A DNA stretch of 64,000 bases from Paracoccus laeviglucosivorans (GCF_900182695.1 NZ_FXTK01000015.1:1-64000); one strand, 5' to 3'. Positions 51,702 to 60,867 are shown, numbered from the stretch's first letter. The notes: generated by a model not told the origin, from the letters alone. A program made the numbers and translations.

Positions 51702-53030
51702 ATGACCAGCCGCCCACGCGAAATGCACCTGAATATCGGCCTGAACACGACGGGCTATCTGGAAAGCGCGTGGCCGTATGGATCGGCGCGAATGCGCGAC
51801 ATCAACGACCCGGATTTCTATCTGAAAATCGCGCGACTGGCCCATCGAGGTCGCTTCGATGCGCTGTTTCTGTCGGATCACCCGGCTTTGCGGACCGGCG
51901 CAGGCACCCGCCCCTTTCACACGATCGAGCCGCTGATCCTGTTGACACATCTGGCCGCGCAGGTGCCCGATATAGGCTTGGTCGCAACATTGTCCACGAC
52001 CTACAACTCTCCGTTCAATCTTGCGCGCAGCAGTCAAAGTGTGGACGTGTTGACCCAAGGGCGGCTGATCGTGAACATGGTCAGCTCCTTCAACCCGGAT
52101 GTGGCCGCGAATTACGGCAGCGAGCCTTTGCCGCCACGCAAAATCCGCTATGATCGTGCGCAGGAATTCCTGGATCTGGTGAAACAGCTTTGGCAAAGCT
52201 GGCGCCCCGGCGGCGCATCCCGAGGCCCCGGCGATTTCTGGGCGGGATGGCAGGCCGAGCCTGTCAAATTTGCGGGTCGGCATTTCACAGTGGACGGCCC
52301 GTTGAACGTGCCTGTCAGTCCGCAAACCCACCCCGTGATCGCACAGGCCGGCGGCTCGGACAGCGGCATTGAATTTGCCGCACGCCACGGCGAGATCATC
52401 TATGCCAATATTCTGTCGCGTCAGGCAGGCGTCGCTTTCCGCCAAAAGCTGGCGGCCAAGGCGCGCGAATACGGGCGCGACCCGGCCGGCATAAAACTGG
52501 TGCCCGGTGTCGTGCCCTTCGTGGCCGAAACCCGCGAGGCCGCCCTGCGCCTGCATGAACGGCTAAGCGGGGCGCGCAACGAAGACGAGCTTGTGGCGTC
52601 CTTTCTGCGGCAATTTGGACTGGACCCGGTACGCGTCGATTTCGACCGCGTGCTGCGGGTCGAAGACGTGATGCCCGATCCCGAACAGGGCGGTGCATTG
52701 GGGTTCCTGCTGGGCATGGTCGAGCTTTTGCGCCACGAGCCGCTGACACCCCGACAGGCGGCGCGCCGCTCGGCGGGGCACCATCGCATCGTGCTGGGCA
52801 GCCCGGCCGAGGTCGCAGATCAACTGATCCAGCTTTGGGCGGACGGAACCGTGGACGGCTATACCGTTCAACCGCCGCGCAGCCCCGAAGACACGCAGAT
52901 CTTCGTCGATCAGGTGGTCCCCATCCTGCAGGAACGCGGTGTTTATCGTCGCTTTTATCGCCCGAATGAAACGATCCGCGATCGCTACGATCTGAAACTC
53001 AGGTCCGAACTGCGCCTTGAGCCAAGCTAA
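51702..53030 (+). CDS. LLM-class monooxygenase, NtaA/DmoA/DszA family
   Basis: A 442-residue FMNH2-dependent monooxygenase, the third long-type LLM enzyme of the region. Marks: DALFLSDHPALRTGAG (about 50-65), STTYNSPFNLARSSQSVDVLTQGRLIVNMVSS (about 98-129), HPVIAQAGGSDSGIEFAARHGE (about 208-229) and YTVQPPRSPEDTQIFVDQVVPILQERGVYR at the end. It deviates from the adjacent-pair paralogues at 36395 and 37765 in the SGGRxGWNxVT segment (TQGRLIVNMVSS), so its substrate is probably different. An HxlR regulator gene is convergent at its 3' end. Confidence 0.87.
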   Translation: MTSRPREMHLNIGLNTTGYLESAWPYGSARMRDINDPDFYLKIARLAHRGRFDALFLSDHPALRTGAGTRPFHTIEPLILLTHLAAQVPDIGLVATLSTTYNSPFNLARSSQSVDVLTQGRLIVNMVSSFNPDVAANYGSEPLPPRKIRYDRAQEFLDLVKQLWQSWRPGGASRGPGDFWAGWQAEPVKFAGRHFTVDGPLNVPVSPQTHPVIAQAGGSDSGIEFAARHGEIIYANILSRQAGVAFRQKLAAKAREYGRDPAGIKLVPGVVPFVAETREAALRLHERLSGARNEDELVASFLRQFGLDPVRVDFDRVLRVEDVMPDPEQGGALGFLLGMVELLRHEPLTPRQAARRSAGHHRIVLGSPAEVADQLIQLWADGTVDGYTVQPPRSPEDTQIFVDQVVPILQERGVYRRFYRPNETIRDRYDLKLRSELRLEPS

Positions 53031-53042
53031 GCTAAGCGGGAG

Positions 53043-53402
53043 TCAGACCCGCCGGTCAAAGCTTTCGCGCGCGGATTCGACCGCCTGTATATTCTCGCAG
53101 GTCCAGCGATACAGCGCGCCAAAGGGTTCCAGCAGCGTCAGTCCCAACGGACTGATCGAATATTCCACAGCCACCGGCGCGGTCTGCAGCACCTGTCGCT
53201 GGATCAGGCCATTCCGCTCAAGCCGGCGCAGGGTCATGCTGAGCGACTTTTGCGAAACGCCTTCAAGTCTTCGTTTCAACTCATTGAATCTGGTAGGTTT
53301 CTCATTAAGAACCGTCAGGATCATGATCGACCACTTGTCGGCGATTTGTTCGAAAAGCAACCGGCTTGGACAATCGACATGAAAATGCGTTTTGTCGTCC
53401 AT
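53043..53402 (-). CDS. HxlR-family transcriptional regulator
   Basis: A 119-residue winged-helix regulator with the HxlR signature CPSRLLFEQIADKWSIMIL (about 10-28), which includes the Cys often used as a redox or electrophile sensor, and MTLRRLERNGLIQRQV as the wing region. AAGGAAACC precedes the ATG. It is divergent from an Old Yellow Enzyme gene, a very common pairing in which the HxlR repressor responds to quinones or aldehydes removed by the reductase. Confidence 0.9.
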   Translation of the reverse strand: MDDKTHFHVDCPSRLLFEQIADKWSIMILTVLNEKPTRFNELKRRLEGVSQKSLSMTLRRLERNGLIQRQVLQTAPVAVEYSISPLGLTLLEPFGALYRWTCENIQAVESARESFDRRV

Positions 53403-53500
53403 AGGTTTCCTTGGGGTAACGTAGTGGCGTAGTGGTATCTTATTGAAACTTGGTTTACGATATATACTTTCTGGCCGCGACCAACAATAAGGATGACTTC

Positions 53501-54595
53501 ATGTCCACCGATACGCTGTTCCGGCCCTTTACCCTGAAAGGCCTGACGCTTGCCAACCGCATCGTGATGGCGCCGATGACCCGCGCGATGGCGCAGGACG
53601 GCATTCCGGGCGAGGCGCAAGCCACTTACTACCGCCGCCGGGCCGAAGGTGAGGTTGGCCTGATCCTGACCGAGGGCACCGTGATCGACCGCCCCGCTTC
53701 GCGCAATCTGCCGGGCATTCCATTCTTTCATGGCGACGCGGCATCGGCGGGATGGGCCGGGGTCGTCAAGCAGGTCCACGCTGCGGGCGGCAAGATCGGC
53801 CCGCAGATATGGCATACCGGTTCGACACGCGCGGGGGCGTGGGAACCTTCGGCGCCGGTCGAAAGCCCCTCGGGTATCGTTGGGCCGGACGATCCGCGCG
53901 GCCAGACCATGACCGAAGAAGACATCGCCGATACTGTCACGGCCTTTGCGCGCGCCGCCGCCAATGCCAAGGCGCTGGGTTTCGATGTGGTCGAACTCCA
54001 CGGCGCGCATGGCTATCTGATCGATCAGTTTTTCTGGGGTGGCACGAACCTGCGCGATGACGCATTCGGCGGCGCCTCGATCCGCGAGCGTTCGCGCTTT
54101 GCCGCCGAGGCAGTCCGTGCCGTTCGCGCCGCCGTTGGACCGGATTTCCCGCTGCTGCTGCGCGTCAGCCAGTGGAAACAGCAAGATTACAGCGCCCGCC
54201 TTGCCACGACCCCCGACCAGATGACCGAATGGCTGCTGCCGCTGGTCGAGGCGGGCGTGGACATCCTGCATTGCTCGCAGCGTCGCTTCTGGGAACCGGA
54301 GTTCCCCGATCTGGATGCGGGTCTGAACTTTGCGGGCTGGGCAAAGAAACTGACCGGGGCTGCGACGATCAGCGTCGGTTCCGTCGGCCTCAGCTCAGAT
54401 TTTCTTGCTGCCTTTACCGGCGAAAGCTCAACCCGGTCGTCACTGGACGATCTTGTCGCCCGTATGGAGCGCGAGGAATTCGACCTGATCGCCGTGGGCC
54501 GCGCGCTGATTTCCGATCCGAGCTGGGTGCAGAAAGTGCGCCTTGGGGGCGAAGTCGAAGGCTTCAATGCCGCTGATCTGGCCGAACTCGTCTGA
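53501..54595 (+). CDS. Old Yellow Enzyme family alkene reductase (NemA-like)
   Basis: A 364-residue FMN enzyme reducing activated C=C bonds of quinones, enones or maleimide-like compounds with NADPH. Marks: NRIVMAPMTRAMA (about 18-30), QIWHTGSTR (about 98-106), FDVVELHGAHGYLIDQFFW (about 160-178; HGAHGYL holds the substrate His/His pair) and SVGSVGLSSDF near 290. ATG at 53501 with AAGGA upstream. It is divergent from the HxlR gene that probably represses it. A terminator follows. Confidence 0.93.
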   Translation: MSTDTLFRPFTLKGLTLANRIVMAPMTRAMAQDGIPGEAQATYYRRRAEGEVGLILTEGTVIDRPASRNLPGIPFFHGDAASAGWAGVVKQVHAAGGKIGPQIWHTGSTRAGAWEPSAPVESPSGIVGPDDPRGQTMTEEDIADTVTAFARAAANAKALGFDVVELHGAHGYLIDQFFWGGTNLRDDAFGGASIRERSRFAAEAVRAVRAAVGPDFPLLLRVSQWKQQDYSARLATTPDQMTEWLLPLVEAGVDILHCSQRRFWEPEFPDLDAGLNFAGWAKKLTGAATISVGSVGLSSDFLAAFTGESSTRSSLDDLVARMEREEFDLIAVGRALISDPSWVQKVRLGGEVEGFNAADLAELV

Positions 54596-54604
54596 CCATG
54601 TCTT

Positions 54605-54635
54605 TGCGCCGCATCTTGGGTGCGGCGCATATTTT
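54605..54635 (+). terminator. rho-independent terminator
   Basis: TGCGCCGCA (54605-54613) and TGCGGCGCA (54621-54629) form a stem followed by TATTTTC, 9 bases after the reductase stop. Confidence 0.75.
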
Positions 54636-54673
54636 CAAGTGTTTACGATAATAAGCTATAATTCTTCGACCCC

Positions 54674-55705
54674 TTAGACGATCTCGGGTATGCGCAACTC
54701 GATCGGCATCATATTCACAGGTGCAATCTCATCGCCCCGCCCCTCGGCCTCAAGGGCAATCTGACGCTCAAGCACATCCGCAATCTGGCCCAGCGGCTCG
54801 CAGATCGTCATGGTGACGATGCCCCGCGCCAGGCCCAACCGCGTGTCTTGCGTCAGTGATGGCAGGATCAGGGTCGGCCGCTGATCCTGCGGCAGTGCCG
54901 CCAGCGCCTCGATCGCGCCCGCCTTGCCACCACCGGTCATGTAGACACCGGCAAGCTGGCCCTCGGCTTCCAGCAGCTCGGCCATCAGCGCACGGGTGCG
55001 GGCGTCGTCTTCGCCATTGATCCGGGTCTCCAACAGGTTGAAAGCGGGCGCGTTTTCCCGAAACCAGCCGCGAAATGCCATCTCGGCCAGTTCATGCCCG
55101 CGATAGCCCGGATCGCCGACGATCACGACGACTTTACCCGGCCGAAGCGCGCAGCGATGGATCATCCATGCCGCCGCCCGCCCCGCCTTGCGGCTGTCGA
55201 TGCCGATATAGCCACTGCGCTGCATGGGCGCACAATCCGACAGCAGTGCAAAGGCCAGCTTGCCTGCCTGACGCAGCCGCGCCACGGCATCTTCGACCAG
55301 CGGATGATTGGGACTGACAAAGGCAATCGCATCATATCGCGCGGCCATGCGGTCCAGTTCGGCTGCGATACGGCCGGGGTCATGGCCAGTCCAGCAATGC
55401 GTGCGGACAGAGGCGCGAAAGCTGCGCGACCCCTCAAGCGTGCTGCGCAGCGCGGCCTCCAGCGCGGCATAGAACTGGTCACTGGTATCCTGCAGCAGCA
55501 GCCCGATGCGCCGTTCGGGCAGGTTCGCGCGCAGGCGGTTCTCGATCGTGCCGATGCCGTGAAAGCCGATCTCTCGTGCCGCCTCAAGGATCCGGCGTGC
55601 CGTAGGTTCGCGCACCGGCAGCCGACCGTTGATCACCCGATCCACCGTCGCGACCGAGGTGCCCGAGGCTTTGGCAAGGTCGGTAATCGTCGGACGTCGG
55701 GTCAT
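54674..55705 (-). CDS. LacI-family transcriptional regulator
   Basis: A 343-residue regulator. The N-terminal LacI headpiece is TITDLAKASGTSVATVDRVINGR (residues 5-27), followed by a periplasmic-binding-like sensor domain with LLLQDTSDQFYAALEAAL (about 70-87) and YIGIDSRKAGRAAAWMI. It resembles the sugar/cyclitol-sensing branch. ATG at 55705 has GGGA about 8 bases upstream. It is divergent from the MocD-like and MocE genes and probably controls them. Confidence 0.88.
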   Translation of the reverse strand: MTRRPTITDLAKASGTSVATVDRVINGRLPVREPTARRILEAAREIGFHGIGTIENRLRANLPERRIGLLLQDTSDQFYAALEAALRSTLEGSRSFRASVRTHCWTGHDPGRIAAELDRMAARYDAIAFVSPNHPLVEDAVARLRQAGKLAFALLSDCAPMQRSGYIGIDSRKAGRAAAWMIHRCALRPGKVVVIVGDPGYRGHELAEMAFRGWFRENAPAFNLLETRINGEDDARTRALMAELLEAEGQLAGVYMTGGGKAGAIEALAALPQDQRPTLILPSLTQDTRLGLARGIVTMTICEPLGQIADVLERQIALEAEGRGDEIAPVNMMPIELRIPEIV

Positions 55706-55821
55706 CGAACGCATCCCTTTGCAGCTTTCTGATATTTTATGATAGAATATCGCGCGGAAAATGCGATTTCTTTTTGTGACGGATCACCCTTCTGCCATCC
55801 CTGAAAACAGGGAGAACAGCC

Positions 55822-56913
55822 ATGATCAAACGCGATTACCGCCTTTTGGGCGAAGATGCGCGTCGCGCGGTCGAAATCGGCCTGAACGCGGCGCAATGGT
55901 ATCACACCGAAGTTCCGCGCAAGGATATGAAGGCCATGATGGGCCGCAGCGATCAGCCCGCGATACGCGATACGCTGATCCTGTTCGGCGCGATGGTGCT
56001 GTTTGCCGGGCTGGGCATCTGGCTTTGGCCGTCATGGTGGTCGGCGCCGTTCTGGCTGGCTTACGGCGTGCTTTACGGCTCGGCCATGGACAGCCGCTGG
56101 CATGAATGCGGCCACGGCACGGCGTTCCGGACCGCATGGATGAACAAGGCGGTCTATGAGATTGCGTCGTTCATGATGATGCGCAACTCGGCCACGTGGC
56201 GCTGGACCCATGCGCGCCACCATACCGACACCTATATCGTGGGGCTTGACCCCGAGATCAACATCATGCGCCCGCCTGCGCTGGCCAAGATTGTCCTGAA
56301 CCTTGTGGGCATTCCCGATACCCTGGCCTATTTCCGCAGCGCTTTTCGGAATGCCTTGTCGGGCCCCGACGCGGCCGAACGCAGCTTTATCCCGCAAAGC
56401 GAATGGCCCAAGGTGACACGCATCGCCCGCATCCATCTGGCGATCTATGTGGCGACCCTTGCCTGCGCCATCGGGTTTGGATCGTGGCTGCCGCTGATGC
56501 TGATTGGCCTGCCCCGGCTTTACGGTTGCTGGCACGCGATCCTGACCGGGCTTCTGCAGCATGGCGGTCTTGCGGATAATGTAACCGACCACCGCCTGAA
56601 TTCGCGCACCGTGCTGATGAACCCGGTGTCGCGCTTCATTTACTGGAACATGAATTACCATGTCGAACATCACATGTTCCCGATGGTCCCTTATCACGCA
56701 TTGCCCGCGCTGCACCGCGCGATCCGCCACGACCTGCCTGCGCCAAACCGTTCGATGGCCGAGGCGTTTGTTGAGATGTGGCCGATCCTGATGCGGCAGT
56801 TGCGGGGCGAGGATGTGGTGCTGGAGCGCCGCCTGCCCCCAACTGCCCGCCCCTATAAGGACGAATATCACGCCGAACTGCCCCGTCTTGGCAGCTTTAC
56901 CGCCGCCGAATGA
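55822..56913 (+). CDS. membrane di-iron desaturase/hydroxylase (MocD-like)
   Basis: A 363-residue integral membrane protein of the fatty-acid desaturase fold, with four hydrophobic stretches and three His boxes: HECGH (94-98), HARHH (130-134) and HVEHH (about 278). It activates O2 at a di-iron site. With the Rieske ferredoxin gene just downstream, the pair matches MocD/MocE, which in rhizobia act on the rhizopine 3-O-methyl-scyllo-inosamine. Substrate identity here is uncertain, and hydrocarbon or fatty-acid oxidation is an alternative. GGGAGAACAGCC lies before the ATG. Confidence 0.83.
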   Translation: MIKRDYRLLGEDARRAVEIGLNAAQWYHTEVPRKDMKAMMGRSDQPAIRDTLILFGAMVLFAGLGIWLWPSWWSAPFWLAYGVLYGSAMDSRWHECGHGTAFRTAWMNKAVYEIASFMMMRNSATWRWTHARHHTDTYIVGLDPEINIMRPPALAKIVLNLVGIPDTLAYFRSAFRNALSGPDAAERSFIPQSEWPKVTRIARIHLAIYVATLACAIGFGSWLPLMLIGLPRLYGCWHAILTGLLQHGGLADNVTDHRLNSRTVLMNPVSRFIYWNMNYHVEHHMFPMVPYHALPALHRAIRHDLPAPNRSMAEAFVEMWPILMRQLRGEDVVLERRLPPTARPYKDEYHAELPRLGSFTAAE

Positions 56914-56942
56914 CCCCAGCCAGCAAGTCAGGGATTAAGAAT

Positions 56943-57257
56943 ATGAGCAACTGGATTGACGCCTGCGCGCCCGACGACATCGAACCCGAAGATCTGATCC
57001 GCTTTGATCATGCGGGCCGCAGCTTTGCCATCTATCGCAGCCCCGAGGGGGAGTTTTTCTGCACGGACGGTTTTTGCACCCATGAATCGGTGCATCTGGC
57101 GGATGGGCTGGTGATGGATCATGTCATCGAATGCCCCAAGCATAACGGCCAGTTCGACTACCGGACCGGAGAGGCGGTGCGTCCGCCAGCCTGCAAGAAC
57201 CTGCGCATCTACGCGACGCGCGTCGAAGGCGACCGGGTGCAGATCGAGCTGAGCTGA
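56943..57257 (+). CDS. mocE: MocE-family Rieske [2Fe-2S] ferredoxin
   Basis: A 104-residue soluble Rieske-type ferredoxin. Cluster ligands are Cys45-Thr-His47 and Cys64-Pro-Lys-His67 (CTH ... CPKH). It passes electrons to the membrane di-iron oxygenase encoded upstream. A longer frame from 56910 overlaps the desaturase stop but adds nothing typical, so the ATG at 56943 is used. No ferredoxin reductase (MocF) is seen in the window. Confidence 0.88.
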   Translation: MSNWIDACAPDDIEPEDLIRFDHAGRSFAIYRSPEGEFFCTDGFCTHESVHLADGLVMDHVIECPKHNGQFDYRTGEAVRPPACKNLRIYATRVEGDRVQIELS

Positions 57258-57698
57258 CGCCCGCGCGACCCATCCCTGCCATTCAGCTTTGACAAAAGGA
57301 AGCCGGCTTGCCTGCCGACGCACTGCGCGAGTCATTGCCGAAGCTGCCCGATCGTTCAAGACAACGATCGGGCAGCGCGCATCTTGACGGTCTCGACGCA
57401 ACCTGACGGAGACCACATGGCCGACAGCATCCCCGCCATCGCGCAACGGTTCACAAGCCGCCACGACATCCGCCGGACGCATGCGGATATATCGCTGGCG
57501 CGTGGCGTCAGAATGGGACCGCGCGCATTCCCGCCGGGCAGCCCGATGCCAAGCCAGCCCGCAGCACCGGGCAATCCTCCGCCACCGCCGGTCAAGATGC
57601 CTGCCGTCTATCGCCACGCTCAACGTTAAGGCGCGTGCCGTCGCGGTGCCTGGTTGTGATCTGCGTTCGGTCTGGTAAGCCTGTCTTGTTCAGATCAA
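57258..57698. other. intergenic region with a strong hairpin
   Basis: About 440 bases between mocE and the AraC gene. Apart from the perfect inverted repeat at 57343-57376, no gene or RNA is recognised. Short open frames here have no ribosome binding site or family likeness and include Pro-rich shadow translation. Confidence 0.45.
57343..57376 (+). terminator. perfect 14-bp inverted repeat downstream of mocE
   Basis: GCTGCCCGATCGTT (57343-57356) and AACGATCGGGCAGC (57363-57376) are exact complements with a 6-base loop. It lies about 86 bases after mocE. No T-run follows, so it may be a factor-dependent terminator or an RNA-stabilising structure. Confidence 0.5.
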
Positions 57699-58583
57699 AT
57701 GGCGCAAATTCCGGCCGCGATGTCTTTGCATTCGATTATAGACACACAGAAAGCCCTTTTGAAAAAGCGGGATTCGCTGGGATGCAGTCTGGGCACTTTA
57801 GCGCATAACGACTGCATGACGGCGGGCGGGCTGACGCTGATGCGCAAGGCCGCGCATGGCGCGGTTCAGACCCGCGTACAGACCGATGCGCAGGACCGGG
57901 GCATGATCATCGGCCTGTCCTTGCTACGCGGCCATCGCCGCCAGATCCGCGAAGGATCGCGACGGTTGGATCGCGTGTTTGATCGCGACTCGCTCTATAT
58001 CCGCGATTTCGATGCCGATTATTCCGCGCTGATCGAAGGCGCTTTCGACTTTTTCCTGATCGAGCTGCCGCAGGGCGTGCAACTGCGTCCGACCGACAGC
58101 GCCAACGATCCGGTTTTGGGCAATATGGCGCGGGCGGTGCTGGGACAGATGGCCGGACCAAAGCCGACGCTGCTTGAGACGCAGGAAACCGGCCAACGGA
58201 TCATGGACCATATCCTGCAGGCGCATGGGCTGGCCCGCCGCTTGCGGCGCCCGCAACGCCTTTCGCCGCAGGAGCTTGCCATCGCCAAGGACATGCTGCT
58301 TTCCGATCAGATCCAGCATCAGCAACTGGACCGTATCGCTGCCGCGCTGAATATGTCGCGCGGGCGGTTTTTCCGCGGTTATCGCGCGGCAGCGGGTCTT
58401 TCGCCCATGCAATGGCTGCTGGAGCAGCGTATTGAACATGCCCGGATCTTGATGCGTGTGACGGCTTGGCCTTTGGCCGACATCGCGCTGGCTTGCGGAT
58501 TTGCCGATCAAAGCCATTTCACCCGCATGTTCCAGCGCTGCAATGGGATCAGTCCCGGTCGCTGGCGGCGCGATATGATCTGA
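57699..58583 (+). CDS. AraC-family transcriptional regulator
   Basis: A 294-residue regulator. The C-terminal AraC domain (about 190-294) has both helix-turn-helix units: LDRIAAALNMSRGRFFRGYRA and LADIALACGFADQSHFTRMFQR, ending GISPGRWRRD. The N-terminal half (about 1-180) is a weakly conserved sensor region without a recognisable cupin motif. The start could be 57699 or the Met eight codons later. No obvious target gene is adjacent; the next gene is a convergent TetR regulator. Confidence 0.87.
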   Translation: MAQIPAAMSLHSIIDTQKALLKKRDSLGCSLGTLAHNDCMTAGGLTLMRKAAHGAVQTRVQTDAQDRGMIIGLSLLRGHRRQIREGSRRLDRVFDRDSLYIRDFDADYSALIEGAFDFFLIELPQGVQLRPTDSANDPVLGNMARAVLGQMAGPKPTLLETQETGQRIMDHILQAHGLARRLRRPQRLSPQELAIAKDMLLSDQIQHQQLDRIAAALNMSRGRFFRGYRAAAGLSPMQWLLEQRIEHARILMRVTAWPLADIALACGFADQSHFTRMFQRCNGISPGRWRRDMI

Positions 58584-58625
58584 CGACCGGGCGCGTCCGA
58601 TGCTGCCAATCGCGCGCGGCGTGCG

Positions 58626-59180
58626 CTAATCCGGCAGGGCTGTCAGCCTGCCCACGATCTCGCGCACCTGACTGCGGGGGATCAGGTTTTCGCTGCTGGT
58701 GTTGTGGATCGTCACGCCTTCCAGAAATGCGTCAAGGATACGTGCGGTCTCGGGGGGAAAGTGCTGTTGCATCGCAGCGCGGCTTTGCGCCATCCAATCG
58801 ACCAGCACCTCGCGCAGGCGCGGGTTGCGCGCGGCATAGGCGTAAAGTTCGAAGCTTAGCATCATGTTGCGCTGCGTGGCCCATAGGCCGCCGCTGATCA
58901 GATCGACCACCGCTTCGCGCGCCTCGGGCAGCGTCGTGGCCTGGGCCATCCGTTCGGAATAACGCGCGGCGGCCTGATGCGAAAAACGCCGGAACGCCTC
59001 GACCAGCAGATCGTCGATGCCCGCAAAGTGATATGTCGTCGAACCCAGCGGCACATCCGCCCTCTCGGCCACGCGACGATGCGTCATGCCCGCGATGCCA
59101 TGTTCGGCAATCACGTCCAGCGCCGCATCTATAATGCGGTCACGGCGGTCCGGGTCATATCGGCGCTTGGTTTTGGTCAT
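58626..59180 (-). CDS. TetR-family transcriptional regulator
   Basis: A 184-residue repressor. The N-terminal HTH is ALDVIAEHGIAGMTHRRVAERADVPLGSTTYHF (residues about 21-53), and the C-terminal ligand domain is helical. ATG at 59180 gives the typical basic start MTKTKRRYDPDRR; upstream codons run through the operator region. It is divergent from the MFS gene at 59276, with two palindromic sites between them, so it most likely represses that transporter and itself. Confidence 0.88.
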   Translation of the reverse strand: MTKTKRRYDPDRRDRIIDAALDVIAEHGIAGMTHRRVAERADVPLGSTTYHFAGIDDLLVEAFRRFSHQAAARYSERMAQATTLPEAREAVVDLISGGLWATQRNMMLSFELYAYAARNPRLREVLVDWMAQSRAAMQQHFPPETARILDAFLEGVTIHNTSSENLIPRSQVREIVGRLTALPD

Positions 59181-59208
59181 CTGTCGAAGTTGACTTTTCG
59201 CAGGGTTA

Positions 59209-59222
59209 TGGACATATGTCCA
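59209..59222. promoter_or_regulatory. TetR operator 1
   Basis: TGGACATATGTCCA is a perfect 14-bp palindrome in the tetR/MFS intergenic region. It shares the half-site TATGGAC with the second operator 24 bp away (centre to centre). Confidence 0.7.
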
Positions 59223-59229
59223 CATGACG

Positions 59230-59249
59230 TTATGGACGTTTGTCCATAA
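59230..59249. promoter_or_regulatory. TetR operator 2
   Basis: TTATGGAC-GTTT-GTCCATAA is a perfect inverted repeat with 8-bp arms, 27 bases upstream of the MFS start codon. Together with the first site it forms a tandem operator suited to a pair of TetR dimers. Confidence 0.7.
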
Positions 59250-59275
59250 GTAGGCTTTGAACGTGCGGGGCGTCA

Positions 59276-60445
59276 ATGGATCGGAATGTGCAGCGCCGGA
59301 CAAGGGCGCTTTTCGTCTACTTCTTCGTGCCCGGTCTTACGCTGGCATCCTGGGTCACACGCACGCCCGAAATCCGCGATGCCATCGGCGCATCTGTCGC
59401 ACAGATGGGGCTGGTGCTGTTCGGTCTGTCGCTGGGATCCATGGCGGGCATCCTGATGGCCGGGCGGATCGTCGCGGCGCGGGGCACGCGCTTTACCGCG
59501 CTGCTGGGCCTGTCGATGGTCCTTGCCTCGTTGGTCACGGTCGCCGCCGGAGTGTTGCTTGGTTCGCAATTCGTGGCGGGCTGCGGGCTGGCCTTTTTCG
59601 GTCTTGGCATGGGCAAGACCGAAATCGCGATCAATCTGGAAGGTGCGCAGGTCGAGGAAATCCTGAAACGTCCCATCCTGCACAAGCTGCACGGCTGTTT
59701 CAGCCTTGGCACGCTATCGGGCGCGCTTGTCGGCTTGGCGCTGGTATCCTTGCACGTGCCTGTGGCAGTGCATATGGCTGCGGTGGCCGTGCTGGTCGCC
59801 GGGCTGATCATTGCGTTCCGCCACGATATTCCCGCCAAGAACGGCATCCAGACTGCCCACGATCGCGCCGTGCAGACCGCGCCCAAAGCGTCGGTCTGGC
59901 AGGATTCGCGCGTGCTGCTGATCGGCGTGATCGTCTTTGCGATGGCTTTGGCCGAAGGCGCCGCGAACGACTGGCTGCCCATCGTCATGGTGGATGAGCA
60001 TGGTTTTTCTGCGGCATCGGGATCGCTGATCTTTCTGGCATTCACCGCAGCCATGACCCTTGGCCGCTTTGGCGGTGGCGTGTTTCTGGCACGCTATGGT
60101 GCGGCGCGGGTGATGCGGGCCTGCGCCATACTGGGCGGAGCAGGGATCGCCTATATCATCTTTGGCAACAATCCCTGGCTTGCAGGGATCGCGGTCATCA
60201 TGTGGGGCTTGGGCACATCGCTTGGTTTCCCTGTCGCGCTTTCGTCAGCGGGCTCGGGCGGAGGGGATTCGACCGCGCGGGTCAAGGCCGTCGCCACGGT
60301 CGGCTATCTCGCGATGCTGGTCGGCCCGCCGGGTCTGGGGTTCGTCGGTGAGCATCACGGGCTGCGCAGTGCCCTGATGATCGTCGTTCTGCTGATCGCG
60401 GTCGCAGCGCTGACGGCGCGTGCGGTGTCACCGCGCACGGCCTGA
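59276..60445 (+). CDS. MFS transporter
   Basis: A 389-residue, 12-helix major facilitator of the type with TRTPEIRDAIG near the N-terminus, found among efflux or sugar-transporter-like MFS proteins. The loop RIVAARGTRFTALLG resembles the GxxxDRxGRR loop in weak form. It is regulated, by inference, by the divergent TetR protein through two operators. The exported compound is unknown. Confidence 0.88.
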   Translation: MDRNVQRRTRALFVYFFVPGLTLASWVTRTPEIRDAIGASVAQMGLVLFGLSLGSMAGILMAGRIVAARGTRFTALLGLSMVLASLVTVAAGVLLGSQFVAGCGLAFFGLGMGKTEIAINLEGAQVEEILKRPILHKLHGCFSLGTLSGALVGLALVSLHVPVAVHMAAVAVLVAGLIIAFRHDIPAKNGIQTAHDRAVQTAPKASVWQDSRVLLIGVIVFAMALAEGAANDWLPIVMVDEHGFSAASGSLIFLAFTAAMTLGRFGGGVFLARYGAARVMRACAILGGAGIAYIIFGNNPWLAGIAVIMWGLGTSLGFPVALSSAGSGGGDSTARVKAVATVGYLAMLVGPPGLGFVGEHHGLRSALMIVVLLIAVAALTARAVSPRTA

Positions 60446-60867
60446 CCAACAAGCCAGGACCGGGTATCAGGCACCGCAAACTTCCTGAAGATTCAGCCGG
60501 GGACTCTTGCTGCCGGGCAGGTCACTCCCCCCACCCGGCCCGCAAACAGAGCACTCGTGAACTGCGGTGCTTATCGCAGTTGACCCTACGAAAGTAAACT
60601 TGACCGTTTGGTTAAGGTTCTACCTTTTTCGATTTTTCTTCTGTTCCGCATAGTTATTCGGCACGACCCAAGGCGGATTTGCGCATATGATATTCGCTAT
60701 GCGGTTCTATGGGCCCAGATTAACAATCTATGCGATAGTCATGCCTGCGAATCCGTCAGCCGGACACAACAGGCCAAGAATCGAAAGGCTTCGATTGCTG
60801 TAAAGTCGGGAATCCTGTAAGTCGAAACTTGACTATCCAATACAACTTTCAAACGAGATTCGTTTAG
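60446..60867. other. intergenic region after the MFS gene
   Basis: About 420 bases. The second half is clearly lower in G+C than its surroundings. No convincing gene, RNA or repeat was recognised; a 70-codon plus-strand frame (60608-60820) lacks a ribosome binding site and family likeness. Confidence 0.4.

Noticed and set aside
57384..57629. 81-codon plus-strand frame after mocE
   Set aside because: Pro-rich translation, no ribosome binding site, and overlap with other weak frames.
60608..60820. 70-codon plus-strand frame in the lower-G+C gap
   Set aside because: It starts at TTG without a ribosome binding site and shows no family or membrane pattern.
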